This document shows, in pieces, positions 37,431-50,185 of a DNA stretch of 64,000 nt. Source of the stretch: Pontederia crassipes (taxonomy: Eukaryota; Streptophyta; Magnoliopsida; Commelinales; Pontederiaceae). A model generated the notes under the pieces. The model was not told where the DNA came from and searched no databases. It saw only the letters and a program-made list of their open reading frames with translations. Position 1 is the stretch's first letter, and the number at the start of each line of letters is the position of its first letter. Both the position numbers and the translations under genes were made by a program. The stretch covers positions 1,240,001-1,304,000 of the forward strand of contig CM060187.1 in the NCBI GenBank assembly GCA_030549335.1, read 5' to 3'.

Positions 37431-38426
37431 GTTGAAGGAGGGGAAAGCTGAAAAACGAAAAAAGAAGCAGTGGGAGAGTGATTTTTTAATTATCGACGGC
37501 CATAATCGTCGAAAACTTCAGAAATATTAATAATATATATTATGATATATATGATTATAATATTTAATTATTTTTTAATTATCGATGGTCCATACCGTCG
37601 AAACTATCGACGGCCTAACTATCGATAATTGTAATAATAAAATACTACTTATATTATATTATTATATAATATTTAGTTATTTTTAAAATTACTTACGATT
37701 CATACTGTCAAAAGTTCCGACAGTCCAGACCGTTGAAAGTTCCGACGGTCTGAACTATCGATAACTACTTATATTATATATTATATAATATTTAATTATT
37801 TTTAAAATTACTGACGGTCCAGACCATCGACACTTTTGACGGCTTGAACTGTCGATAATTATAATAATAAAATACTACTTACATTTATTTTTTAGGTTAC
37901 TGACGGTCCAGACCATCGAAAATTTTGACGGTCTGAACTGTCCCTAATTATATTAATAAAATACTTCTTATATTATATTATTTTTCACTTATATTATGAA
38001 GTTTCAACGGATACGTATCCGTCGAGACTATCGACGTTCCCAACCGTCGAAAAATAAAATAATAATATAATAGATTTCATAATTTATTATTTTTATTTTC
38101 GACGGTTGTAGCCGTCGAAAATTCCGACGGATATGTATCCGTTGCAAAATCCATCGCAAATTGTGACGGATTGCTTTCCGTCGAAAATTATCCGTCAGAA
38201 AATCTTAATTTTCTTGTAGTGTTAATTCTATGATATGATGATGAAACTACTTTTATTTAAATCTTCCGTTGAATTATAGATTATTTTATCTTATTTTAAT
38301 GAATAATAATTTCCGCTGGTATTATATTAATTATTTTATTTTAATGATGTCATGACGAACGGGCTAGAAGTGCTGAATTCCCCTATTTGCATTCTAACTT
38401 CTAAGGTGAAAATTTCGGAATGCTAC
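35100..38426 (+). repeat. LTR-like sequence hosting the CACTA element
   Basis: The right end reads AAAATTTCGGAATGCTACA at 38426, close to the LTR end of the chromovirus near 9591 (TTTCAGGATGCTACA on its coding strand). CACGGTCGTGACG-type palindromes at 35540-35640 match those in other gypsy LTRs here. The left boundary is not identified, and the sequence is interrupted by the CACTA insertion at 36552-38221. The call is tentative. Confidence 0.4.
36552..38221. mobile_element. Non-autonomous CACTA (En/Spm) element, 1.67 kb
   Basis: It begins CACTACAAGAAAAAT and ends ATTTTCTTGTAGTG, giving a 13-bp perfect inverted repeat of the CACTA superfamily. The 3-bp flanks are CTA (36549-36551) and TTA (38222-38224). 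Subterminal regions hold many copies of CCGTCG/CGACGG-type motifs in both orientations, as expected for transposase-binding arrays. The core has a GC-rich patch (36887-37350) with repeated CAGATCTGGC, a poly-C tract (37013-37044), a GA-rich tract and an AT microsatellite (37387-37427). It has no transposase. Confidence 0.95.
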
Positions 38427-40500
38427 ACTCCACCTTAAGATATTTGGCACAGCTAAGATTTGGTTGTAGTATCGTAAACACAAAATATTATTTTTCTTTT
38501 TTCTTTTGAAAAAAAAATTATTAGGTGATGGTCGATGTTGGTGAACAAATTATTAACTACTTAATTATCAAATGTTTTAATTAGACAGCGATAGAAAAAT
38601 TGCCTTTAGGATGATGTTGGTGTGATCTTGGAAAGCAATGTTAACATCAAATGTGAGCAGGTGGTCAATCAACCGGCAATCATATGGTTATCGATCCATT
38701 TTTATTGAAAATGATGAGAAATAATTATGGGATGCATTTTTTGATCGATTTTTGTGCAATATTAATGATTATGTGCATTGCCCACTTGTGGATCGAAACT
38801 TTTTTTTTTATTACATCTTTATGCAAATTTGGCCTCTTGCTCTAAAAAAAGTGTAATTTTAAAAATAAATATTTTGTAATTTTTTATTCCAACTTTGGAA
38901 GAGTTTGACTTTTGGATTTAATTAAGACCCGTGCGGCGCACGAACTTGTGAACATCAATTTTTATATAATAATACAATTATGAACTTTTAAGAACTATCA
39001 AGATTAATTTTAGAAAATAAAAGACAGACAACTTCGAGAAAAAATATTAACTTAATTATAAGAAAATAAATTATTAGTTATAATATTTGAAAAAAATATT
39101 AAGCTGATATAAAAAATAATTACATTTTCATTTTTTTATAAGGAAAATTTGAAACATGACAAACCCTTGCTTTTTTATATATTTAGTTTTATTTTTTCAA
39201 TATTACGTGAATTTTCATTATGTTTGAAAATTTAACTTGTAAATTTGAACTTCTCCCGAAAATGTGTAATAAAAATTCAAATTTTTACATACCCGCTATC
39301 ACTTATTAATGGAGAAAATGAAAAATAAATCAGTGTGGGCGAGACGGATTTTGATGTGGTCTCCATTTGAATCAAATACAAAAGCCGGAGTTTGTGCAAT
39401 TTTAATTATATAATAAAATGATCTGTATATGTATAGTAATGATTATTAAATGTGTTTTCTTAAAATAGCATGTAAATTTGTGAGAGAAGACAATGATACA
39501 ATTGTGGGTTCTAGCTGTATTAATTATTGTGATTAATTCAGTATTTGGATAAAAAGATCGACTTGTTTGTTTAAAAATCACATTATGAAATAATAACTTT
39601 TATTGACTTGAAATACAATTTCCAATCAAACATGATTAATTTACTTAGTTAAATGAAATTTAATATGAATGGAGTATTTTAGAAAATTATAATATAAAAT
39701 AATGAAGATATAAATTATTTAAAAACATATTACTGAAATTTATGATTAGTTAACTTAAGAATAATGAATATAACTTTTTTAAAAAATATATAACACATGA
39801 CATGGTCAATATTTTCTTACTATTATTCATTATAAAACACACAATGCGCATAGATAGACCAAAATAATATTTATACGAAACAATTAGGAAAAAAATTGAA
39901 TTTCGAATCCATATATATATATATAGCATCTTCTATTTTTGTAAGGATGCTTATCGCATCTCAACCGGTTCAACAAATTGGCTCAAACTTGATTTCCCCA
40001 ATGTAAAAGACATAGTTGGCTTAATAAGTGAAATCCACCAGATCAGACTGGGTTCAATTCCGGTTGGTGTTAAACAATTACGTTGACCTTTGGGATAATA
40101 CTAATAATAAGAGGTTAAGGAATATATAATTAATTTAATTATTATAATTTATCATTAAATTAATTATATACCGATTAGATGAAATAGTATATATTTATTG
40201 AGGTAATTTGATACTACAAAGTATCATCTAAAATTAAATAAATTATATTTGTTGTTTTAATCAGATTTATTAAAACGACTTGATCATCGAATAATTCGAC
40301 AATCTTAAAGTCTTAATCACATTTTCTATTTAACATATATTTTAAATTAATATAAAAGTATTTTATTAATATATTAAGTTAAATTGATGTACTACACTCT
40401 TCATATACATTTATCTATAATAATAATAATAATAATAATCCCATTAAACCAAATGCAGCAAAAGGCATTTTTTATTTATATAATTTTGCAGCGCAAGCTT
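38427..40500. other. AT-rich spacer
   Basis: About 2 kb with no coding or terminal-repeat structure recognised. Contains a short TAA repeat near 40422-40439. Confidence 0.5.
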
Positions 40501-40739
40501 TCAAATGTCTCCTCAAAAACTCCAGAAATGGAAAGGAAGACTTCATCATGATGCAATCGCAGACAGAGGTGCCATTTCCAACCTTTCTCGCTCCTTTCTG
40601 TTCTTGTTCTTATTTGTCCTACTCGATCTTCTCCCTATAAGGATTGAACAGTAGCATTTTTTTTTCTTCTGATACCATCTACCAAAGTTGCACCTTCTTC
40701 TTCTTCTTCTTCCTTTTTTTTTTTTTTTTGGGTTCCTCG

Positions 40740-41117
40740 ATGGCCATCGACAGAGTAGCGGCTGTTCTTTCTGGTCTCGCAGTCTGCTGTTCTTGCGCTT
40801 GAACAAGGATCGGATTTGGGTACTGCTACATCTTTTCTTTTGTTTCTTCTTTTCTTGCAGTTTTCTTTTCTTTTTTTTTTTCTTCTGTTGATCACCAAAG
40901 CAGGGTGGCATTATGTTGATGCGATTTGGGTGTGGGAATTTGGTGAAGGATCTGCAGTGGAGAAGAGTCGGTCTTTTTTTGGTGTGGCAACAAGGAACTC
41001 TTCTTCCTCCTCTCCTTTCATCTTGGCTTCGGACAGGACTCAGAGGAAAGATCCCTTGAATGGCTTCACAATTTACACCGGCGGCTGGAACATCAGCGAT
41101 GAGCATTATTGGGCTGT
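40740..41117 (+). CDS. Partial gene: N-terminal exon of a plant multi-pass membrane protein
   Basis: The exon-like end reads PFILASDRTQRKDPLNGFTI, then YTGGWNISDEHYWA, followed by a donor GTGAGATC at 41118. RKDPL--F--YTGGWNIS--HYWAS is the conserved extracellular start of an uncharacterised family of plant multi-pass plasma-membrane proteins, whose next exon begins with the first membrane helix. The reading frame extends back to at least 40900. Upstream an ATG at 40740 and a hydrophobic stretch could supply a signal peptide through another exon, but I cannot fix the start. No downstream exon was found: LTR-related repeats begin soon after, so the gene is either cut off or has a very long intron. 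Confidence 0.6.
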
Positions 41118-41169
41118 GAGATCTCTTTCTCTCTTTCTCTCTCCTCCTTCCTTTGTTGAATGAACCAAT

Positions 41170-43370
41170 GTTTTGAGGTATGATCCTTAGTGACTTGTAC
41201 GGTTATCAATTAATACTCTAATAATAATATATTCTTTGAAACATATTTAAAAAATTTAAGGACACATATCAACATATTATCATGTCAAATGTCATCTTCT
41301 CATGTAAAGTACTCTCCTTTTAATATAGTATAGATTCATGAAATATAAACATCATACTTGTTTACTTCATATCCATCATCTCCAAGTATCATACAATATG
41401 TGTGTGTATATACACTCATATCATTCATACATAATCATAACATATTATTTCATTTCACTTCCATTGTCATGAACATCTTACGAGTTCCTTTATGACTTCT
41501 TGATCCTTACTTATTTCTTAACTTCTTTCATACTTTACATTTTCTCGATGTTGTTTTATAAATATTTGGATCTTCTTTCATTCTTTATTATGTGATCCTT
41601 CACGTATCATTTTCATCCTTCATATTTATCACATAATATCATCTTGACTTTCATTTCACCTCATAAGTCATATCTTTGGATCACACATCATAATAGTGAG
41701 GAATTTTATTCCAAATCATGTTAGGAATACACACACTTTATGATAAGAGATATTGTTTGAAAATTACATACACAAATGTAGGACTTTACTTCTCAAGCTT
41801 AGATCCTCTTAAAGTACATACACAAGTGGACTTTACTTTCCATCTTTGCTTAATCATCATTTTAATTTTCTTTGTTATAAGATATTTTGAAGTTAACTTT
41901 ACTTTTATTCTTACTTTATCTTATAACATCTTTGATCTTAAGATAGTTGGAGAATCATATCACATCATCACATTGTCTAGCTATGCCACATTCTTGGGAA
42001 CATGCACATCATAATAGTAAGGAATTTTATTTCAAGGAATACACAAACCATGATAGTGAGAGACTTTATTTCAAAAATACACATATTTCTGATGAGGGAT
42101 TTTGTTTCTTGAGAAGCACATACACAAATGCAAGATTTTACTTCACGAGCTTAGGTTCTCTTGAAACATACACAGGTGCAAGACTTTGCTTTCCATCATT
42201 GATGAGTGACAATGACATTCTTCAACTTTATGTGCATTATTCTTTGCAATACATCAATCATTCATAACAATCATTCTTCATATTTTAGCTTAATTATGAT
42301 TGAACATGCATTACGTATATTTACGCGTCATATACAATCAATACACATCCATACTTAACCTATATACATAAGAAAATAAGTTTAAAATGTCATAAAAATA
42401 TTTTCTGGCATCACAGTCGTGCCCAAAAATGTCATGACCATGTTCAGCATTATAATAAAATGCCCAAAATAGTCACAACTGTGCCGAGTGTTGTCACGGC
42501 CCTGCCCAGTTTTGTTATGGCCATACTAATCTCGGCCATTCCCAGAGACAAATTCTAGCTTCATCGCTATCGCTCACGGCCGTGACTAAGTTGGTCACGG
42601 ACGTGCTTGACCTTGTCACGGTCGTAACAGAGGCATCGCGGGCGTGACCGAGAGCCTTTTTCATACCTCGATTTTGTCCACTCAGTCATGATTGTTCCTA
42701 GGGTTGGCAAGGCCGTGCCGACGTCCTGAAATCCCGACTTTCAATTCAAAATTTTTAATTTTTGAAATTAAAACTTCAGTAAAAATAATTTAAAATATCA
42801 TAAATATTGCAAAAATGATCTCTTAGCCTCAATGCATCATAAAACACATTAAAACATGGACTTTCCATTTATTATCAAGATTTAGGACTTTTCCCCAAAT
42901 TCATCTAAAGGAAGATTTAGGCATAAAGAACACATATCTAATCATGACAATCTAATATGGATCTAAGCATATAGATCTAGGCATAAATATTATTCAGATC
43001 TAATGATCCTATCAATGTAATCCCTTAATCAAAATCCCAATAAAAATTGTGTTCTTGAGACTGTCAATCCAACTAAAACGTCATTGAGAGGGAAGAGAGG
43101 GATTGAATTTCCTTTACATGCCTCCGACATTGAACCCTTTCTTTTTCGTTGATCCTTTTTCCCTTGTCCATGTTCTCTTCTCCTTTGTCCTGTTCTTTTT
43201 CGTTTTCTTCTTTTTTTCTCCTCTTAGGTTGCAGCCGTCACGTCGGAGAAAATAAGAAAATAGAGGAGAGGGAGGGTTTGAAGGTTTTTTATAGTGTATA
43301 ACCTTGGATTTCTTACGGTTTCCTCCGAATGACTTAAATATTCCTATTTAAAAATTGGGGTTGTTACATT
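41170..43370 (-). repeat. Ty3/gypsy LTR, minus strand
   Basis: On the minus strand it begins TGTAACAACCCCAATTTTTA at 43370, a typical gypsy LTR start, with a TATA box (CTATAAAAAACC) at about 43283-43296. It contains many CACGGCCGTGAC-like palindromes (42410-42720). Its far end is not identified, so 41170 is a guess. An internal imperfect duplication of about 320 bp is seen (CATCATAATAGTGAGGAATT near 41686 and CATCATAATAGTAAGGAATT near 42007). Confidence 0.6.
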
Positions 43371-43690
43371 TTGAGTCTAGACCATTCTAGCAAAGTCCAT
43401 TGGGTGCCTCCTCGAACCCCGTAAATTGTGTTCCAGTTGTTCGGTCCATTTGATTCATGAATAAAGTAATAAAGATCGTAATATCTAACTATTATGAGGA
43501 ATATAGTGAAACGAGACACAAAATATGATTAACTCAAGCAATTTTTTTTTACAAAACCATCTAAAAGAACGTAAAATCACTATATATAATCATATCTAAA
43601 GAATATCTCTATTCTTATAAAATAGCATAATAGAGATGTTCTACTTCTTTTTCATTTTTTTCACCATTTTTATTTTTCATTATATAACTA

Positions 43691-43742
<52 letters not shown>

Positions 43743-44980
43743 GTAAACTATTTAAAGTAAAATAATTTAATTATAAACTATGAAATTTTTTTTTCAATCA
43801 AATAGGAGATAGAATAAGAATATAGTTAAACTAGAATAAAATTTGTTATTCCTTTAAAAAAAATTCTCTAACCAAATGATTCTAATAGAATTCAAACAAC
43901 TTGGCCGGTGCATTGGAGATTTGGAGTCTTCTTCCTTATTTTTCTTTTTTCTCCTTTTATGCAACTAGGTAATTTAATTAACTCCAACAGGCATGCATGC
44001 CATCCATTATTCTATCATCTTTGTGTTATAAATTAGATCTTATTTCAATGGTTGGATATTGGGATTAGTGGATGTGCAATCTTCAAAATATTGTACCATA
44101 ACATTATTAAATTTGAACTTTTCATCTTATTGGGAGTACTAGAATCAAATTATATTGATTTTAATTTGGACTCTTAGTGACGATTCAAAAAATATATCAG
44201 AGTTAATTGTTTCACGGTGCAATAGTTAAAATAAAATTATTGTACATCCTTTAAAATTTATATTTTATTATCATTAAAAATCATTATGATCAATAGTCGA
44301 CTCAAATTGCTCATTTGGCATTTCCGGCATGTGATGTCACATAACATCCAAGTTATATTCAATACTATGTTTTGATACAATAGATGTATGATAAAATATT
44401 ATAAATAAAATAACAATTGTCTTGAGAAAGTTAATTTTAGATATTTTTCTTAATTACATATGGTTATATATATATAGTTTAAAATATACATCCAAATGAT
44501 ATTTGTCCATAAAATTGAATTAGAAAAATCCATTAATAACAAAACAAAGATCCGTCCCAACAAAAACTATCTTATAATTAAGATATAATCATTATATTTT
44601 TTTCTATTTTTTTCCAAATTTATACATGAAACATTTCTTAGTAAAGAAAGTCTCATTATGTTTTCTAAAGACCTCCTTTTTTATAAGCTCATGAAAAAAC
44701 ATTACATTACAATGCATTTTAATTGTTATTTCATAATTAAACTATGATACATTCGGTAGGTAGTTGTCATGTAGTTTAAATTGGTTTTCTTTATTTTTTC
44801 CTCTTGCTTACCAAAGTTTTGTATTTAAAATTTGTTTAGACAAAACTCTTAATATATATGTATATATTAAATATATATGGGTCAATAATAAATATTTTTT
44901 TTGTACATGTACCCCAAAAGAGTTGTATGTGTAACAAACACATAAATTGTTAAATAAGGTAATGTTAAAGGTAAATTAGA
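43371..44980. other. AT-rich spacer with (ATT)n microsatellite
   Basis: An ATT trinucleotide run spans about 43690-43742. The rest is AT-rich without recognised genes. From about 44815 it resembles the repeat units of the array at 45870 (GTTGTATGTGTAACAA motif near 44923). Confidence 0.6.
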
Positions 44981-45140
44981 CGAATTATCCTCAAACATTA
45001 AGTCAATATTTAAATAGTCCCCCAAAATAGTCAATAATTAGATTATCTTCGAACTTTATTTTTATTGCATATATTATCCTCTTGACCGTTGATAGTTTCC
45101 CGATTGCGATGCTAACGTGACGCAACAAAATATAATAAAT
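44981..45140. mobile_element. One-ended relative of the Mutator-like element at 50186
   Basis: It contains TTTCCCGATTGCGATGCTAACGTGACGCA, aligning with CTCCCGATCGTGGAGCTTACGTGGCGCA in the terminal repeat of the element at 50186-51602, in the same spacing after a CCTCTT-type stretch. No opposite end was found before 45600. I infer a diverged or truncated copy. Confidence 0.45.
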
Positions 45141-45869
45141 TAATATAAATATATAATAAAAAATAAAAAAAAGAGGCAGTAGCATCATGGCTCTTGCCCC
45201 TCGTCGAAGCCGGAGGAAAGGGGTGATTGCCCCTTTCCCTTCTCCTCTCTAGTGTTGTAAGGGACAGTGAAAGGGGGTGGCTATCCTCTCTCCATCAGTC
45301 CTCGATAGAGAGGAACCATACACTGCCATTACGATGGGTTTAGTGGCGGTTCTCACGCTGGATGCTGCAACTTCGGTTGTCAACTTGGGTTAACGAAGCG
45401 GTCCAACTTTGGCTAGGAACTCCAAGAGGGTGTAGTCAATGATGGAAGAAACCCACTACAACTCCTCTGCGTCGTGCACCTAGATAACTCAAGAGAAATC
45501 TCATAAAAAAAACTTGATTTTTAAATCCCAAAAGAAAAAAATTATTTTTTAATAAGGCATCAGAAAACTTATTTAAGAAAGTGGTCATGACCCTTCATAG
45601 GAGAGAATGGACTAGGGAAGAAGGAAGAAGAGGAATGTTCATTTGCTTTCATTTTCTTCACTTCGTTCTCTTCGGACACCGCCTCCATTTTTAGCTCCCT
45701 CGTCACAACCACTTTCTCCTCCTCGTTTTCCACTCTTTCCCTCTTACTTGTTTCGAACTCTCTGAGATTTAAAAGTTCATCCACTGAGAAGGGAATGTGA
45801 GTTTATAAAAAATAACGGTTTCTCTATCTTTATCTTTTTTCTTGTTTTTTTTTATTTTTTTCTTTGGTT
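45141..45869. other. Spacer, possible interior of the preceding element
   Basis: A somewhat GC-richer patch (45180-45480) has no domain in any frame. The minus-strand frame 45569-45784 is Glu/Lys-rich without a recognised domain. Confidence 0.4.
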
Positions 45870-46642
45870 TTTCCCTTTTGCTTAGCTGAGTTTTGCATTT
45901 AAAATTTGTTATATAAAAACAATTTAATATATATAAAGGGGACAATAGCAAATAGCTTTTGTATATATAACACAAAGAGTTTTATGTGTAACAAGAATAT
46001 GAATTATTAAACGAGATAAATGTGAATATATTTGCATGTTTTTAGGTAAATGTGATGAGTGTCCATCATAATTTCAAGGAGACAAAGAAGCAAGTGTGGT
46101 GCAAGAAGAATTGAATTGGAGTTCAACGGTTCGTGCTAATCTCGAGACCAAGACATGTGCAATGAAATGGTTTTCTCTTTTTATTTTAAATTTTAAAATT
46201 ATTTTTCCCTTTTGTCTAATGAGATTTATATTAAAATGTATTCTAAACAAAATTTTTAATATATATATATATATAACAAATTAATTTTCTACCTATAGCC
46301 TAAAAGAGTTGTATGTGTAACAATTACATAAATTATTAAATGAGGTAATGTGAATATACTTGTATTTTTTGAGCTAAATACAATGGGAGGCCCACGCCAT
46401 TACAAGGATACAAAGAAGCAAGTGCAATGCAAGAAAAATTAAACATGAGTTCAGCGATGATAAAAGCGGCTTCCATACTTATCTCTAGACTTGTACACAT
46501 GGAATCAAAAATTTTCTTTGTATTTTCATCTTTTTTATTTTTTTTCATCTTGCTTAGTGGAGTTTTTCATTTATAATTATTTCTAAATTAAATTGTAAAG
46601 GGGTCAATAGCAAATTGTTTTTGTACTTATACCACAAAAGAG

Positions 46643-46692
<50 letters not shown>

Positions 46693-47230
46693 CAAAGTTA
46701 TGAAATGAGGTAAAATGTTGATATACTTGCATTTTTAAGGTAAATGAGATGAGAGACAAATGTCATTCCAAGGAGACAAAAAAAGCAAGTGCGATGTAAG
46801 AAGAACGTCGCATTTTAGCGACGATAAAAGTGGTTGCTATGCTAACTTCGAGACCAAGACGTGGAATCAAAATGGTTTCTTTATTTTCATTTTTCTTTTT
46901 TTCTTTATTTTTCCCTTATGTCAGCAAAGTTTTGCATTTAAATTATATATATATATATTCTAAAAGAGTTCTATATGTAAACTAATTATTAAATGAGTTA
47001 AATCTCAATATAATTGTATGTTCTGAGATAAATGCGATGTGCGTCCGACGCCATTCCAAAGAGATAAAGAAACAAGTGTGGTGCAAGAAGAACGAAACAC
47101 GAGTTTAGCGATGAAAAATTGACCGTAATGTCAATCTCGAGACCAAGACACGTCAAATCAAAATGATTTTCTCTATTTTTATTTTTCTTTATGTTTTTCC
47201 TTTTGTTAGCAAATTTTTGCATTAAAATTT
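45870..47230. repeat. Tandem array of about four ~300-365-bp units
   Basis: Each unit starts with CCTTTTGCTTAGC-GAGTTTTGCATTTA-like sequence (near 45871, 46208, 46543, 46911 and, partial, 47209). It then has an AT/TA stretch, a GAGTT-TATGTGTAAC motif, and AAAGAAGCAAGTG-G-TGCAAGAAGAA, and ends with CTCGAGACCAAGACA-GT and a T-rich run. Units differ by substitutions and by microsatellite length (46649-46690 is a TA run). A partial unit is also visible at 44815-44970. No transposon ends were seen. Confidence 0.85.
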
Positions 47231-50177
47231 GTGTTAATCTTGAGAACAAGGGTTTTTTGGAGTCGACCAAATTGCTAATACAACAAAGCTTAGGTATCAT
47301 TATAAAAGATAGTGAACTCTGAGGTTTCTGGTGGAGCCGTAATATAATAGTTTAGTGATTGTGGCATAGCTCAATTTTTCCAACATCAACAAAACATATC
47401 TTACTTTATCTTAAGTATTATTTGTTTTGAGAGATTTTTCTATTTTCATAGACTCATACTTGTTTTGAATATATGTTAAACATGCATGCTTCATATTTTA
47501 TTTCTATTTCCTGGTCATGCTTTCTATCTTCACATATATAGTTTCCTAAAAAAATGTAGTATTGATTTAGTAATAAATAAAAATATGACGTTGTATTACA
47601 CTTCTTTTTTTTATTAAAAGAGATGCTTTGTACATAAGAAATTAAAGTAATTTGATATTGACCCCTTGACATACATATATTAAAAGTATTGTATATAACA
47701 AGTTTTAATTGCAAAATTCCATTGAGCAAAAGGGAAAAAACTAAAAAAATGACAAAAGAGAAAATTTTGAATGTTATTTCAAAATCTCCTAAAACTTCAC
47801 ATGGCACATGAAAAAGAAAATTGAAAGGACAATTGCAATAAAAAAATTAAATTTGGAAAGAATATTGTATTGAGATTTATTTTTCTATTTATTTTTTCCC
47901 ATTGGGACAAATGTACTTAAATCGATCGAATAAAAATTCGAATTTACGATTATTCTAATGAACTCCTATCATTAAGGATAATAGTATGCGTTATTAGTGA
48001 AAATATTTTGCATATTGCAAATTTCCAACTTGACACTATTTTAAGCAATGACAAGTTATTTATCATTTGGTTTTAAGAGCATTGTTCTATATTTGAACAA
48101 AATTGAAAAAAATATAATCAAATTAATAATTTTTAAAATTAAACTTAAATTTACTGATAATCTCTCGTTGATTATGAAATATAATTCTCTTAATTCACAT
48201 TGCCTTGATTACTCTATTGGTTTAGTTTATGATTAGACAAATCTCAATTGGTCAGTTTAAATCATATTAGAAGGCCTTTAGAAAACATATAAAGGCACAA
48301 CAATATGGTTTCTGGTTATAAACATGTTATAAATGAAGTTTCTAGGTTTTTGTTATGCTATAGTTTATTTACAAATATAAGATGATAAATGTGCATCAAA
48401 ATTCAAACATGTAAGATTCCCACTTAACTCGGCATTGGGATGGGTCAAACTCAACCAATGATCTGCACTTTGCTATTTAAAATTTACATGACTATTAATC
48501 TAATATTTCTATTCATTATTTTTAAAAACTTAATAGAACTCTGTGCTTTGAAGCATTATAATGTAATGTCATTATAAAGTTGCCTTGTGCTCAAGGAAAT
48601 TACTGGATTACAAGTCTATTTCAACTCATTTTGAAGGACCGTGCTCATTTGATTTTATCTTAAGATGATAGCCATCCATATCAAGATATTTCAATGTATA
48701 TTTTGATGACTTAACTTTGATTGACACCTCTTTATGTTGATTTGCTCCTGATCTCCAGAAAGTTCATTGTTGCACTGGAGAAAGATGATGATATTGGTTT
48801 CACTTTAAACATTCTCATGAGGTGAATGATAGATGAACACAGACTATATATCAATAGTGCTAGAGTTTCATTTCATCTCATATCTTCTCATGCATTTTGA
48901 TTACATATGCATTTGGTTGCTCTTAAAAAAAACATGACAATGTATTCTTTAAGAATAAACTAAGTTGGTCTTCTATTGCAGGATTCAACTTTGTAGAGCC
49001 AGGAAAGATGAAAAATGTAAAAATTATATATTCTTGAAAATTTTGTATAAACTAGGTCCATACTGTTAAACTTGATTTGATAAAAAAAAATAATAAATTT
49101 AACATTATACTTAAAACCTCATTAACATATTATGTTACGATTTTTTTCTTTCATCCTTGTGATACAAGCTATAATGACGATTTTCCTATGATAGCAGTGA
49201 ATATTTTTAACATATTATCAATAAACTTTATGTTTTTTTACTTTAAAAATAAAAAGGATATGTTTGTGATATGTTGATATCTTATAATTAGGTATTTTGA
49301 TTTACAATTTATTATGAATTTTATGCTTAATATAATTTGCATAACCTTCTAAACTTGAGTGCTCTTTTTATTGTTCAATTAAATCATCAATATTGTCTAA
49401 TTGTCAAACACTAAACTTGGCGATGAGCACTACATCAAAGGAACTTCATAGATAATTTTATTCTTTACAGACTTTGATTAGACAAGACATAATAACGAAA
49501 TTAAGTATATTATACTCGGGGAGTGATCTTAATTTAAAGGAAATTTTTCTTTATCGTGCAACCAAAGAAGAAAATCATACACTTGCACATAATTCATAAT
49601 GATCATCTTCTGTGGAAACAATTCACACTAAAGCTTATGCCTTGCATCCAAAGTGCTCTTTTGCAAAGACATACCTCTTCATGAGAAAGAGAAATCAATT
49701 CCGGCCATCAACATATTCAATGTTGTGTGCCCAGAACAAGATGTATTTGTTCTCACTTTGTTCCTTTGATGAAGAACCGTGATATTCTAGGGTTTAGGGC
49801 TCAGAACAAATTTGACTTTTTCTTTTATTATGCAATCATTAATGTGGGATCCACATGTCTGTAAAATTAGTATTTGATAATAAAAATGAGAACAAAGTCT
49901 TATTCTTATATATTATTCTCATACCAAATAGGCTTAAAGGAGTGAAGGAGTACGTGTAAAGTAAATTAATAGTTACTTAGTAACAACCTAGCAAGGAATA
50001 AAAGAAATGTGTTTGCCCATCCATCTCAAAGTCAACTCAAGACCTTTAACCCACACTCATGTACTAACTAGAAGCCTTGCTGCCTCAATCTCGGAATCTG
50101 TATCTAGTAAACACTTGCTCAACGTCCATCTAAATTACCGTTTGTGCACACCTAATCAAAATAACTTCACTCATGTC
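47231..50177. other. AT-rich spacer
   Basis: Nearly 3 kb of AT-rich DNA. I find no domain-bearing frame, RNA gene or element end. A stretch TCTATTGCAGGATTCAAC at 48975 resembles a splice acceptor but has an early in-frame stop. Confidence 0.5.
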
Positions 50178-50185
50178 CTAGTGCT

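Noticed and set aside
40546-41106. 186-codon minus-strand open frame rich in Lys and Arg
   Set aside because: It is the complement of T/C-rich leader sequence and of the recognised plus-strand exon; the poly-Lys runs come from T tracts.
43690-43742. CRISPR-like or structured array in the ATT run
   Set aside because: It is a plain trinucleotide microsatellite without spacers.
48970-49020. Possible downstream exon of the membrane-protein gene at TTGCAGGATTCAAC
   Set aside because: The frame hits a stop within five codons and does not encode the membrane helix expected next.
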